Shown: positions 35,595 to 48,600, counted from the first letter of the stretch. The stretch is 64,000 nucleotides of DNA from Plantago ovata (GCA_028274465.1 CM051458.1:82108085-82172084), one strand, 5' to 3'. Notes: a model not told the origin generated them from the sequence alone. Program-made: numbers and translations.

Positions 35595-37091
35595 CTACCT
35601 CCGTCTAGAAAACTTTACCCACTTTGATTTTTTCTGGTCAACATATTTCGATTTTTTACTACAAATTACTCTTAAATTGTAATGGTAAAATATATAACAA
35701 AATTACATGATGAAAATTTAGGAAGTAAAGTTTCATGATATAATTTTCTTATATATTTTACCATTAAAATTTAAGAGTCTGGTTAAGTACCTAGGGGTGC
35801 CACTTACAGCGAAGAAGCTCACGGTTAACTTATGTCAACCTCTGATCGATAAGGTATTGAAAAGAGTGCAACACTGGACTTCTAAACTGCTCAGCTACGC
35901 CGGTACACAACAATTAATTGAGAGTGTTCTATTTTCTGTTACTTATTATTGGTTACATGTTTTCCCTCTCCCGAAAAAAGTATGGCATCACATCGAAAGC
36001 ATATGTCGAATATACTTATGGAGTGGGAAGGATAGTCATTCTCATAAATTGCTGGTGGCATGGGACAATGTATGTGATCCGCGTAGTTGTGGGGGCCTGA
36101 ACATCCATGCTCTGTCGGAATGGAACCAAGCTTTGATGGCAAATCTCCTATGGAATATTCAGAATAAAACATATAAACTATGGATTCGCTGGGTTCATGC
36201 TTACTACCTTAAAGATACGCCTATTCAAGAGTACTAACCAACGAACACTTGCTATTGGATCCTCAAGAGCATCTTCAAGTGTCGGAGTCGAGTTTATGGG
36301 TTGCAGGAGTGGCTTGATTGCATTAGTAGTGGCCGGTTTGAGGTGCAACAAATTTATAAGGGGTTGCGAGGCACGAAAGAAAAAAAGTCTACTGGAAGGA
36401 CCTTGTATTGAAGAATATGGCCCATGGCATTTTTTTTCCTATGGTTATGCTTACATCAAAGGCTCGCAACTAAAGATAGATTGCATACTTTTGGAGTTGT
36501 GACGGATGGTAAATGCTGCTATTGTGATGGTATGGAAAGCATCGAATATGTGTTTTTTCATTGTCCCAGGACGGCTGCAATTCTGGAAAAAGTGATGCGT
36601 TGGGGCAATCGCAAATCCCCTGGACTAATTGGTGTGCGAACTGGCAAGAACTGGCTCGTCATTCACGGGGTAAGGGATGGAAGGCTATGTTGCTGAAAGG
36701 ACTTTTGGCTGAATGTGTTTATGGAATTTGGCAAGCGAGGAACGAGCATATCTTCCAACAAAAACAGATTGATGTGGATGCAATCGGTGAGCAGGTGATT
36801 CGCAAAATTGTGCAACAACGCATTATCTACCCCAAGCTCAAAGAACCGATTTACGAGCTGATTTTTGATTAAATTTGTTGATGTTTTGATAGGATTTTCT
36901 TTTGTAGCTTTTGGTTTCTTTGGTTGGCCTGGACTTTTGTTGGCCTTATTGTACTGAATTGGTTTTGGAGTCTTAATGAGAAGATCTTGTACAATTCCAA
37001 AAAAAAAAAAAAAAAGAGTAATTTGTAGTTAAAGTTGAAACCGTTGACCAGAAAAAGTCAAAATGGGTAAAGTTTTCTGGGACAGATGGAG
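35595..37091. mobile_element. Stowaway (Tc1/mariner) MITE split by LINE C
   Basis: Left end CTACCTCCGTCTAGAAAACT and, on the opposite strand, right end CTCCATCTGTCCCAGAAAAC form inverted repeats that continue into 'tttacccactttga'. TA lies outside both ends (35593-35594 and 37092-37093). Without LINE C the element is about 260 bp. Confidence 0.88.
35778..37016 (+). pseudogene. LINE C: RT tail, zf-RVT and 3' end
   Basis: This 5'-truncated LINE of the LINE A family enters just after the RT catalytic box (KYLGVPLTAKKL, then HWTSKLLSYAGTQQLIESVL, LLWNIQNKTYKLWIRWVH). It continues through a frameshifted zf-RVT, with fragments of RLATKDRLHTFG and CCYCDGMESIEYVFFHC, to a C-terminal YPKLKEPIYELIFD. 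The 3' UTR ends in about 17 A at 37000-37016. Several stops and shifts make it dead. Confidence 0.88.
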
Positions 37092-37093
37092 TA

Positions 37094-37586
37094 CAACACT
37101 GGAATGAACTATTTATATTGGCCAAGTGGTGCGAATGGACATATACGACGTGAAACGATGCAACAAAAAGACACAACTTTTCGTTTAAACACCGCACCTG
37201 TTCACAACTCTGCTGAATGGATAGAATTAATTCATTAGCGCTGGACTGTCCTTTTTTGGACTTTTCTAATTGGACGCAAAACAAAAATTAGTATTTGACC
37301 CAAAAAAGATTTATATCCACCACTAACTAACCTTACCCTAGGCCCGTGAACCCCGGACCCACAACCCGAGGACCGGCTTCTGAATATGCGTTTGAACTAC
37401 CTAACTCTTTGCCCTTCCAAAAGAATTTAGTAAGTTTTTATGAAATGTCTTTTACTACTCAAACTAGTAGATTCATACACGTTCGAAAAATCTCCATTTT
37501 CAAGTGTGAGGCCTCTGTGGTTGAGATACAAGTTATAGACAAAACAACTTTGGTTTACCTAAGGTAAACCGGTACCGGTATCACCC
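37094..37586. other. Intergenic, nothing recognised
   Basis: No supported features. Confidence 0.45.
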
Positions 37587-37594
37587 CACCCCAC

Positions 37595-37924
37595 CCAGTG
37601 GCGAGTAACCAACATAATGGCACTAAAAATTTTGAACAAAACTTGTAGCCTATTGGTTGTCGACCAGACTGATTTAGGAAGTGGAAAGAGTTAAATCCTT
37701 TCCGAAAAAAAAACCATAACTTTTTCTTTTCATGCAAAAAATCCTTTTATTTTACATTTTTTAAAATATTTAATACTAAATATTAGAGAAATTTTCTCCT
37801 TGCTCATTTTATTACTTTTGTAAATGTTATTTATATTTAAATTATTTTTCGGTTTAGATTTTATAATTATAGATTACATGATCAAATTTTCAACCCCCAA
37901 TACTGGATCCTGAATTCGCCACTA
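37595..37924. mobile_element. Degraded hAT MITE (330 bp)
   Basis: Left end CAGTGGCGAGTAACC and, on the opposite strand, right end TAGTGGCGAATTCAGGATCC resemble the hAT ends at 15941 and 41121. The expected 8-bp duplication is poor (accccacc against tcccccac), consistent with age. Confidence 0.6.
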
Positions 37925-38763
37925 TCCCCCACACGACCGAACAAAAATTACAGAAAAAAAAATCCCCATAGAGGTCCTACGCATTAAAGACTTAGATCAC
38001 TCTTTATGATTTGAGAGATAATTGAGACTTTATATATATTTACAGGGTTTATTAATTCTAGCCGCTCACTGGATCGAAATTGGGAACAAATTCTACTCCA
38101 TGTTCTATAGAAAACTTACAAATTATAACTTTTTTAAAAATTGTAGATATCAAACTAGAAATTGTGTCACATACGGTGTATTGTGTGTGAGAAGCGTTTA
38201 CAATGTTGTATTATTTCTACTTTGAATATGGCTTTACTTTGAGAATATTGTTTATAGTTTATCCAAACCGGAGACTTACCAACTTGCTCCGGTTCTAATT
38301 TGTTTATATTGATCCTTTTTACAGCGTGTTTACATTTAGAGGTGAAACACAAGAAACAATTACTGATTTCTTTAAAAAAAATCACTTGACACGCGTAGCG
38401 TAGCACGCTCATTCTAGCAACTTAACTTGGTCATTTCTTGAGTTGGTGTTCAAATTTTGAAAACTTCTCAACAAGTTTGTCTTTGTACATTCGGGGAAGG
38501 CCTTTATTTTCTTCAACAGTTTACTTAACTTTATGTTTATTTCCTTATTATTCACAAACTAAAAAGAAAAGTGAAATTCAGAATTTTGGAAAGCAATAAA
38601 CATTTATACAATTAGATTTAAACAAATGTAAGTTTTTCTTTGTGTGAATTATAATTTACCATTTCAATAAAGTATTAATATATAACCTTATATTACAATT
38701 TAGAACAAAAAAATATTTAAAAATATCGCTTGTCACGCGTAGCGTGGCACGCTCATTCCAAAT
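37925..38763. other. Intergenic with two Helitron-like terminal motifs
   Basis: The phrase 'cacgcgtagcgt.gcacgctcattc' occurs at about 38391-38415 and 38732-38756. The first copy is followed at once by CTAG. A short hairpin just before CTAG is how Helitrons end. I found no 5' end. Confidence 0.35.
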
Positions 38764-38993
38764 TGAAGAATCCAATGGATTGGAATGAACTTCTTGGTGA
38801 ATTCTATGTGCCAGATAATACTCTATTATTACGTTTCCTACTAAAAAATGTAATTAAACAATTATTTTTATATACTTTTGAGCTTAATTGAGAACTAAAT
38901 AGTAGCCCAAAAAGTGTATCCATCGAATACATTTTTTGATTTAATCGAGATTTTAAGCCTAAAAATCGTGGAGAAGGAGTGCTCTTATAGGAA
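38764..38993. mobile_element. Tourist-like MITE relic
   Basis: It shares 'ttgaag..tccaatgg.ttgg' and 'actaaatagtagcc' with the MITE at 49243 and ends in 'ggagtgctc' followed by tta. The left end is eroded. Confidence 0.5.
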
Positions 38994-39239
38994 ATTTAGA
39001 CCCAAATCAAAGAACTTGTCCTACATATTATATTTCGGTGTATATAATTATCACTCTTAACTTGGTTACTTATCCGTTTATCTAAGTTATTATTATTTCA
39101 CATTCAATTCGGCCCGGTATATATACATATCACTCTCTTGAGTAGAATGTGTAGAGTTGGAATTTTGCTCACATAATTTTTCTATCTTTGAGTGTAGAAA
39201 TGTAGAATGTAGAGTATTAGCAGTAATTTAGCTGTTACG

Positions 39240-39500
39240 ATGTTGATTAAAATGGACAAGATCTTAAAAAGGAAATCAGGTAAGGATTTGGTGGAGATCC
39301 ATGGACGAATGCCAGTGGATCTTTTGTCTCTACTAGCTAAATGCAAGCCGATTCATGTTTTAAAAGAAGAGAGAGAATTCCATTGTTCTCATATATATGT
39401 TGATGATGGAACACCATCAGAATAAGTAGTTATGTGGCTTAAATTTCAGCCCCTTTTAGCTTGTTAAATAGTTTTTGTGAATTTGTGATTGGCCTGTTGA
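39240..39500 (+). pseudogene. Unidentified gene fragment, copy 1
   Basis: A 61-codon frame (39240-39425, HGRMPVDLLSLL and VLKEEREFHCSHIYVDDG) plus downstream sequence matches 56215-56480 over about 260 bp, including the conserved end TPSE then stop and a shared 3' stretch 'ttagcttgttaaa'. Neither copy has an upstream exon I can identify. It may be a fragment of a gene or of an uncatalogued repeat. I do not recognise the family. Confidence 0.4.
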
Positions 39501-40378
39501 TCTCTAACGGAGAGATTAGCGTCCATTTTTGGTAAAGGAAAAGCCATTTTGCTTATACTAACTAGCTAATTACTAGCTAGGTGCTCTGTCACCTCAAATG
39601 GGGGATGGTACTTTGTCCCGTGCTAGCTACATGCACGTTTAGTGGGGAGTTGTAGATCACTTTCGACATTTTCTTCTTTCCCTCTTAATGGAAATTATAT
39701 ATTGTTCGATAACATAAATAATTAAAAATAATAATGAAAAAAGAAAACATCACTAAATATTGAAGTATATATATCACCGCAATTAAATAAAATTGTACAA
39801 GCGTCCGTAACCTGATTACCGTATCATCAAGTGATTCATTCTCATTTGTCCAAAGTAAAATGATTTGATTATAATATAATAAGCATACATTATTGTTTTT
39901 TAGATAAATACTTTCAAATATATTAGCCAAAATAAAGAATCAGCATCAAGTGATCATACAAAAGGAAGTGAGGATCGGAGGAACCACTACTGTCGATTTC
40001 TAAGTTACGTGCTAGCATATACAATCTTAACGGACAAAAATAAAAGAAATAGTCTGAAAATAAGCATACTCCGTACATTATTTCAAAACCCTATTAAAAA
40101 AACTACGTAATCTGAATAAATTTTAAAACAAACTAGCCATCTATCACTCCAACTTATTAAGCCATTTTGCTTAAATGTACCTAACATACACCAAGTGTCA
40201 ATCCCCATTGTAATGATTCTACTTTCTAGGATCCTATTACCATCCGGGTCGTGCTTAATCCACATTTTTCCACCCAAATTACTGAACCACATACTGACCC
40301 TACCTCTTGCATCTGCAACTAGACAGGTTGGATGCAATAATGTAAAACTCACACATCATGATTCATGACATATCCGAT
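39501..40378. other. Upstream intergenic region of the WAT1 gene
   Basis: No gene supported. AT-rich. Confidence 0.45.
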
Positions 40379-40380
40379 CC

Positions 40381-40394
40381 CATATATATATAAA
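40381..40394 (+). promoter_or_regulatory. Candidate TATA box of the WAT1 gene
   Basis: 'catatatatataaa' lies 62-75 bp upstream of the ATG, the right distance for a short 5' UTR. Confidence 0.6.
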
Positions 40395-40455
40395 CCGTGC
40401 GCTCTTGATGTAACTTGTATCATCCTCAAATAATTAAGAACCAAACTTTCTTAAC

Positions 40456-43400
40456 ATGGCAAAAACATGTTCTGATCTTCTGAAGAAAAACAAGGCATAT
40501 TTAGCTATTGTGTTTGTACAGTTAGCATACGCAGGTATGGCATTCCTCTCAAAAGCAGCTATTGCCAAAGGAATGAACCCCTACGTCTTTGTTGCGTACC
40601 GCCAAGCATTTGCCACTGTTTTCTTGGCTCCATTTGCCTTCTTCATGGACAGGTTTATTTATATATTACATAATTAATTTCTATAGTGTAGTCTTCAGTA
40701 CATACATAATATTAACGATTTCAACCTCTTTACATCACTATCTATAGAAATCTAAGTGTTATGAATAACAAATTGGCGACCACTAAAAGATACCGGAGAG
40801 ATGAAGAAAATTTTGCTAATTTGAACTTTGTTTTTGACGTTCTTACTACGCATGGAAGATATGTATTCGAAAAATATTCAAAGTTATAAAAGAGTTTGGG
40901 ATATTACGTATGTATATGTAGTGTGGGCCCACACTACTACCAATGCATGCGTTCTTCAACTTGTCGTTGGTATTATAGGTTTGCTATACCCTAGACCTCC
41001 CCCAATGATCGATATATCATTCTCCATGTAGCAATTGGCACTATGTCTAATAGTCTACCATTCTCAGTTTAGCAGTGTACTCAATATACATACAAGGGCA
41101 GACCATTAGAGAAGGATCGGCAGGGGCGGAGCCAGGGGTCTGGGGGCGTCCCCCAAGATTTTTCTTTTTTTAGTATATATGTAATATTTTTAAATTTTTT
41201 TAAAATGGCCCCCCCCCCCCCAAAAAAAAAATTTTATATAGTTTTTATATATATGCATTTAATTTTTATTTTTTTTAGTTATAGACATTTGTCTTTAAAA
41301 AGAGAAGAATATACTGCAGTGCTTATTTTAGTAGTACTAATATAATAGAGAAACAACTCATACAATTTAAAATTTTGAGTTTTTGTTATTTTAGTACTAC
41401 TTTTTGTCATATTATGGATGGGTCTTATTTGATCTAGCATATGCTGGTAGAAGCTTAGAAGGTATTTTTGATAGTCTTGTTTTGAATGTTGGAATTTTAT
41501 TGGATTATTTGGATGCGTTGGGAAATATTATGTTATGACTCTTATATGCTTGAACTTTGTAACTTAGTTTATCTATATAAATTTTTAGTTTTTGGTATTT
41601 TAATAAAATTTAGATATCCGAAACCGGACCCTGTTAAAGTCCACCCGAATATTTTTTTTACATACATAAAGTTCGCCCCCCAGTTTCGAATCTTGACTCC
41701 GCCCCTGAGGCTCGGGGTTCCCAAAAAAACATTCATGGAGTAATTTAAATCTTTTATTTTCAAATACAACAAACATTCACGTGTTCTTTGTATTTTCTTA
41801 ACCCAGTCAGTGTGTGATACCATTTTCTTCTTTTGGCAGGAAGAGAGACGATCCATTGACGTATGGCTTAATGCTGAATATCTTTCTAATTTCTTTGGTC
41901 GGGTATGAAATTAATTTGGAACTTAAACTTCTTTAACAATATTGTTAAAACTATTTGACAAGATTTCTAACTATTTTATTTTCAGGATTACTTTGAGCCT
42001 GAATCTTTACACATATGCACTCAACTATGTGTCTGCAACCTTTGCGTCTGCAAGTATCAACACAGTTCCTGCACTTACATTCCTAATTGCCGTTATTTTT
42101 CGGTACACCTTTGATAACTGGTTACCAAACATTATGGTTCACAATTCATAAGAAAGTTTTCATTAATGAAATGTTGGTATTATTATGCATCTGAAATGAC
42201 AGGATTGAAACATTTTCTTTGAGAAAGATTGATGGGCTTCTCAAGATTTTGGGTTGTGTGGTTACTATTTTTGGGGCAATGGTGTTTGCTTTTGTCAAAG
42301 GGCCGGAAGTCAATTTCTTGAATTCGTCAAGTAAGATAAGTTATAGTACAATGGATCATAGTAGCAACAACAAGAACTGGGTGCAAGGTTGTCTTATCAT
42401 GCTTTCAGCCAATGCCGCTTGGGCCTCACGAATCGTCTTGCAGGTTATAAATTCAATTCATTACTTTCATAAACTTAATATTTATCAAAATTTTGTGAGC
42501 TCTCAGCCAATATTATTTAGTCATTTCTAATTAAAATGATTTTGCAAAATAATAGTGAGCGAGACTGAAGGAGAGTATGTACTTGCCTGGCCTACACAGG
42601 GCCACCTATCATTGGTCTTTCCTTTCGAGTGGGTCCCACCATGAATAGTGAGAGCGACAATAAATTGTAGTCCTTCTAGCTAGTGTCCCATAAATTGTAC
42701 AACGTCGACCATTACCGGATTATGTTGGAGAAAAAAAATCATTTCAGACACCCCACCGATAATTTGTCTTCCTGCAATGACCTAAATTAGTGATAGCATT
42801 AGGTAACAATAAACACAACACGTCCAAGATCTTTGAAAAGTTTCATTAGCAATATAATACTAGCTAGTTCTAGCATTCAAATTTAGTTTGAGAAACTTCA
42901 AACATGCATGGCTAATTGATTTATAACCCAACAGTACTCGTGTTGATTTCTTCAGGTACCTCTAGTGAAACAATATCCAGCAAAAATTCGTCTAACAATG
43001 TTCGAGTGTGTTTTTAGCTGCATACAGTCATTTGTCTGGGTTGTTGCCATGGAAAGGAACATATCCTCGTGGAAACTACAGTGGGATCTCAATCTTTTTG
43101 CTGTGGCATATTGTGTAAGACAAATGGAATTAGGAGCTATTAAAAGTCATTTTTGTCTTTAAAAAAGAAAGAAAAAAAAGTAACGAGTTTTCATGAGAGT
43201 AAAAAAGAAAACTAAATTGTATGAATTACATATTGATAAAATGACAGGGTATAGTGGTGACTGGAATATCTTATTGGTTGCAACTGTTGGCTGTGGAGGA
43301 CAAAGGACCACTTTTTACATCTTCATTCACTCCCTTGACACTAATTATTACTGCTATCTTCTCGGCATTCCTATGGAACGAGATACTTTGTTTTGGAAGG

Positions 43401-43674
43401 TAAATAATCTTTTATATATTGCACACTCGAAAAAAATGTCCATGAAATCTCTACAAAGCGTTGCTCTAAATGATACAGAAAAAACTTATGTCATGTCACA
43501 CTTTTTTTATGTATATATGAAGTAGGGTTAATTTTGCTATGTGTTTAATACAGTATTTGTGGAGGCATGTTACTGATTGGAGGATTATTTTGTATCCTTT
43601 GGGGAAAAAACAAAGAAGTTGAAAAAGACGAAATTGAAGTGAAACAAGATCTCAAGGAAGAAGCCATTGTGTAA
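40456..43674 (+). CDS. WAT1-related EamA (drug/metabolite) transporter
   Basis: Seven exons with GT-AG introns: 40456-40652, 41840-41902, 41986-42102, 42203-42443, 42956-43114, 43248-43399 and 43554-43674. They sum to 1050 nt, 349 residues, close to the usual WAT1-like length, and every junction keeps frame. The order matches the family: KAYLAIVFVQLAYAGM helix, NPYVFVAYRQAFAT, GITLSLNLYTYALNYVSATF, NTVPALTFLIAVIFR (first EamA half), then SANAAWASRIVLQ, a second EamA half with GIVVTGISYWLQ, TPLTLIITAIFSAFLW, and a cytosolic acidic or lysine tail after LWGKNKE. About ten membrane helices are expected. Arabidopsis WAT1 exports auxin from the vacuole, and relatives carry amino acids or other metabolites; the substrate here is unknown. 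Intron 1 carries a hAT MITE. It appears intact. Confidence 0.95.
41121..41707. mobile_element. hAT MITE in intron 1 of the WAT1 gene (587 bp)
   Basis: The ends are CAGGGGCGGAGCCAGG and, on the opposite strand, CAGGGGCGGAGTCAAG. The 8-bp flanks aggatcgg (41113-41120) and aggctcgg (41708-41715) differ at one base. There is a run of C then A near 41211-41230. No coding capacity. Confidence 0.92.
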
Positions 43675-43739
43675 AGATGTACATATATATGTTTATTAAT
43701 ACTTTTATTGGCGAATTGTTTGCTCATCTAATCGATCTT

Positions 43740-43985
43740 TTTTTCTTCTTCGTTCTTACTTCTTTTAGAAACGGTCAAAGTTTCATTAATAAAAGAGAGA
43801 GGGCAATAAATGCTCGAATACAAAGCAAGTACAAAAGTACAACAAAGAAAAAGGTACAACGAAAGAAAAAACTAGGAATAGAATAGTACCGAAACCGTAA
43901 AGTAAAACCACGCCAGCAGGCCAACAATGCTAGTCTCACAAGTCAAATAAAGAAGCCCAATAAAGCTAGTAACCTATGTTTTGAA
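43740..43985 (-). mobile_element. LINE 3'-end fragment
   Basis: On the minus strand 'cgagcatttattgc', 'ttattaatgaaa' and a pyrimidine-rich 3' UTR end near an interrupted A-rich tail (T-rich on the plus strand at 43736-43765). It resembles the 3' end at 55735-56190. Confidence 0.45.
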
Positions 43986-44389
43986 TCTCGTCTCGTAAAC
44001 CATCTCGGACGACCTCCTGAGAAGGGTCAGCCCGGGTCATCTCGGACGATTGTCTCGGTACACATAATAAATATATAAAATTATAGCATAAACGGGTAGG
44101 AGTCCATCGGTTGTCACACCTGAGAATAGTCGGCGGGGGGAGACGGAGAGGGATTTACCTCTGAGCGTTGTGAGTATAGTAAATCAACAAAATACGACGT
44201 CAAATCCAGTAGTCCCTGCTAGGGTGTCTCCGGCTAGGACTGCTCTGACTATTGCGCAACCAGGTGAGGCAACGGCTTCTCCGGCTGAGACTGGTGGTGC
44301 GTATAGGAGTAGTAACTAAGCTAATCGGCAGCCAGCTGCTCGTCGATTAGTTTGGTCGGGTGACGAGACGGAGGAAGAAATGGAGTCTA

Positions 44390-45616
44390 AAACTGAAGAA
44401 ATTCCCAATCCTGAGCAGTTGCAGGCTGAAGAAATCCCCTATCCGGAACAGTTAAAAGGCTGGAGAAATCCCCAATCCAGAACAGTTGCAGACTGAAATG
44501 TATGGGCAGACTGTAAGAGGTAATAGACGTGCAGGTAATGGGCTTATGCTAAACTATTTTGCTCCTGCTATGGATGAACTGGGCGCATATGTACAGTTAG
44601 AACCTGAGGATGTGGCTGTTGAAATAAACAAGTGGAAACACTCATTAGTACTATATGTTGTAGGAGAAGAACATACTTTGGGTTATCTACAACAGCATGT
44701 GGGGAAAATTTGGAAGGATGTTGCGGTACCTTCGTTGCATCAATATGATAAGCGTTTTTTTATTGATAGATTTAGCTCTGAAGTTGAGTGTGAAGCATTT
44801 ATGTAAAATGGTTCATATGCAGTAAAGAATCAGCCTATGGTGTTGAAACCTTGGTGCCTAGGCTTTGAGTTTAAACAAGACAGTCTTACCAAACTACCTA
44901 TATGGGTAAGTTTACCTCAGTTGCCTGTAGAATGTTGGGGTGAGAAGAATCTGAGTAAAATCATTAGTATTATAGGGAAGCCTTTATACACTGATGAAGT
45001 TACTTTACAGCAACTGAAAGTTGGGTGTGCAAGAGTCTTGGTGGAGATTGATATTAGTCAGCCTGTATTGGAGAAAATTAGAATTAATGTACCTGGTGAA
45101 GGAATACATGAACATGAGATAGTGTATGAGAACTTGCCTGAATATTGTCAAAAGTGTCAGTGTGCAGGGCATGTTTGTGAGCAGAATCAGGTACAGGAAC
45201 CAGCTGCAACACTTGTAAGAAGGAGAAGACCTAGGAATAGGAATCAACCTGTCAGGGAGCAATGGGTTCAGGTGCGGGGAAATGTTCCAAATGTGATGCA
45301 TGCTGCCACTAATGGAGTACCACAAGTTAATCAGTTTCAAGAGCTAACTGATCTTGAGAGTAGACAGCTGCCGGAGTCAAGTCAGCCTGTTCCAAGAGAA
45401 AATGATGAATTAGTAACTCAAAATGGGGATACTACACAACAGGGATATACACAGTCTGTTCAACAAAAACAAAATGAGGGTGGAGGTAGTGATCTGATTG
45501 ATAATACAGTCAACCTTCCCAGGATTGTTAGTAGCATTGTGCATTCAAGTGGAGTACGTTTTCGTACGTTTGGAGATGATTTGGGTGACCCTGTCCCTAA
45601 TATCCAGTTTAATTAA
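44390..45616 (+). pseudogene. LINE D ORF1 (DUF4283 with zinc knuckle)
   Basis: A DUF4283-type domain (YVQLEPEDVAVEINKWKHSL, then RFSSEVECEAFM, stop, VLKPWCLGFEF) is followed by a CCHC-type knuckle (YCQKCQCAGHVCEQ). A single in-frame TAA at 44804-44806 separates the two halves, which share one frame. Upstream, three tandem 33-bp units at about 44390-44488 encode EEIPNPEQLQ-like repeats, the third frameshifted. ORF1 of plant L1 elements binds RNA. Its stop overlaps the ORF2 start as TAATG (45614-45618). Confidence 0.85.
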
Positions 45617-48600
45617 TGATTGTATTAAGCTGGAATGTTAGGGGCCTTAATAAGTCGGTAAGACAGTTTGAAGTTAATAGGTTTTTGCGTTTGAATAAGG
45701 TGTCCTTGGTTGGTCTTCTTGAGACTAAAATAAAGGAGCCAAAGTGTAGAGTAGCTAGAGTAAATTTTGATCCTGTTTTGCATTTTGAGGATAATTATGG
45801 GTGTGCAGATAATGGAAGAGTATGGGTGCTTTGGGATTCTTCTCAAGTTATTTACGAGAAGATAAGTGCAACGGCCCAAACTGTACACGGTATGGTCAGT
45901 AATAGGGCTGGTACGGTGAAGTTCTATGTCACGTATGTCTATGGTTTTAATACAAGTGAGGAGAGGGAAGCTCTTTGGATAGAGTTATGTGGACTTGCTA
46001 TGACTATTACAGAACGATGGATAATACTTGGAGACTTTAATAATGTGTTATATACGGAGGATCGACTTGGTGGTTTACGTATAATTGATCAAGAGTGTGA
46101 ACCATTTAGAAGAGCTCTTATTGATTCCATGCTTCAAGAATTACCTTACCATGGGTGGTAGTACACATGGTGTAATAAGCGGGAAGGAAATCTTATATAT
46201 ACAAAAATTGATCGATTCTTTGGAAATGCAGGTTGGATACATCAATTCAATTCTGTCACTGTGGAGGTTATGAATCCACAATTCTCAGACCACTCACCGT
46301 ACCACTATTGATTAATTGTGGAATGCAACGAAGAAATTATCATAAGCAATTTAAATTTCTCAATATTGTGGTACAACATCCAGAATTCTTGGCAGCGGTT
46401 AGGATAGGGTGGTAAACTGAGATAAGTGGTACAAAGATGTATCAAGTATGGAAGAAGTTGAAGCAGGTTAGGGAAGCGCTGAGACAGTTGCAGAAGTATT
46501 ATTCACAGCCCGCGTTGAAAGTTCTTGAAGCTAAAGCACAAGTTGATCGATTCCAAACTATGTTGGCTCAAGACCCTCTTAACACACATTTGTTCCAAGA
46601 GATGACAATGGCTCAGAATCTATTGACAAAATGGAGTGATATAGAGGAGCAAGTTCTTAAATAAAAATCAAAAATTCATTGGCTTCAATGTGGAGATGGA
46701 AATAACCGGTTCTTTCATGCAAATTTGAAATCAAGAGGGGTTCAAGGCATCTCAATGTTGTATCCAAGAGGAGGTTGTTTCTTTCTATAGGGGACTGTTG
46801 GGTACAACTGCCAACACTACATTATCAGTTGATGTACAGAAAGTGGAGGTGGGTAATATTTTGAATGTTGAGCAGAGAAGAAGATTGATTAGAGATGTTA
46901 CTGGGAAGGAAATATGGGAGGCTTTAACATCGATTGGAGACAATAAAGCTTCAGGTTCCGATGGTTTTCTTCTTGTTTTTTGAAAAATGCTTGGACTATA
47001 ATTGGTGGTAGTATTATAGGAGTTGTCCAAGATTTTTTTAAAACAGGAAAGCTGCTTAAGAGTGTGAATACATCGGTTTTAACTCTCCTTCCAAAAAAGC
47101 AAACTGCAAATACTATTCGTGACTACCGAACCATAGCATGTTGCAATGTTTTGTATAAGATTATCTCTAATCGACTTTGAGAGGTGATTAATTGTTTGGT
47201 GGGAGAGGAACAAGCTGCCTTCGTACCGGGAAGGTTTATTCATGATAATACGTTGCTTGCTCAAGAAATAATTCGTGGTTATGGAAGAAAACATTTGTCA
47301 CCTAGATGCATGATTAAGTTGGATTTGCAAAAGGCATACGACTCGGTGCAATGGGTATTTGTGGAGCAATTATTGCGAGCCTTTGGTTTTCCAGCAGTGT
47401 TTGTAAACTGGATTGTTTGTATCCTATCAGATAAAATCTTAACGGGCAGCTCACTCCACCTTTTAAGGGAGGTAAAGGTATTCGACAAAGACATCCTATG
47501 TCGCCCTTTTTGTTCGTGTTATGTATGGAGTATCTTAGCAGGGTAATGAAGACTCTACATTGTAATCCTCTGTTTAAATTCCATCCTAAATGTGATACTC
47601 TAAGGATTACAAATCTGATCTTCGCCGATGACCTTTTATTTTTCTTCAAAAGGAATTATGATTCTGTGACAGCTCTCCTTACTACTTTTGATGTCTTCAG
47701 TCATACCTCAGGGCTTGTAATGAATATAATGAAGAGAGAAATATATTTTGCAGGGGTTAATGAAGATATAAAAGCCAGTATACTTGCAGCTACGCATTTA
47801 CAAGAAGGTTCATTACCGTTTCGGTATTTGGAAATTCCTTTGAATGCTAAGCGATTGGCTATCTCCCAATACCAGCCCTTGATAGAGAAATGACAAGCAA
47901 AATAAATTATTGGACCTCGAAGATGCTTAGCTATGGTGGAAGATTACAATTGATACAAAGTGTTTTGTATTCTATACAACACCATTGGTGTCAAGTGTTC
48001 TACTTTCCCAAGAAAGTTATGAAACGTGTGGAAAGTCTTTGTAGGCAATTTTTGTGGACATGGCAATCCGAAGATAGTAAGAGAGATTTGGTTTCTTGGG
48101 AGGCTATTTGTAGGCCAAAATCAGAAGGGGGCTTGGGACTGATCCATCTTCCAAGCTGGAATAAACTTTCGTTTCTAAAACTGTTATGGGCTATAAATTT
48201 GAAGTCTGACAAACTATGGATTAGATGGCTTCATGCATACTATATAAATGATCAACAAGTTATGGAGATGGAGGTGCCAATGCAGGCATCTTATTTCTTC
48301 AAAAAAGTCCTCAAGTGTAGAGAGTTAGTATGTCATACAGCAACATGGGACAGGGTAATACAGTTACATGAGTTTGATAAAATCCAAGGTTATCATCTTG
48401 TTCGACCTTCTCTGCCAAAGGTCCCCTGGAGAGAAATTGTTTTAAACAATTGTGCTACTCCTCGTGCTCGTTTATGTGTCTGGTTGGCAGCTTGGAATCG
48501 TCTCGCCACCAAAGATCGAATTCTGAGATTTAATGCCCAAGTTCATCCTCTTTGTGTGTTCTGTGAACAGGAGGCGGAGACCTTGAGCACCTACTTTTTG

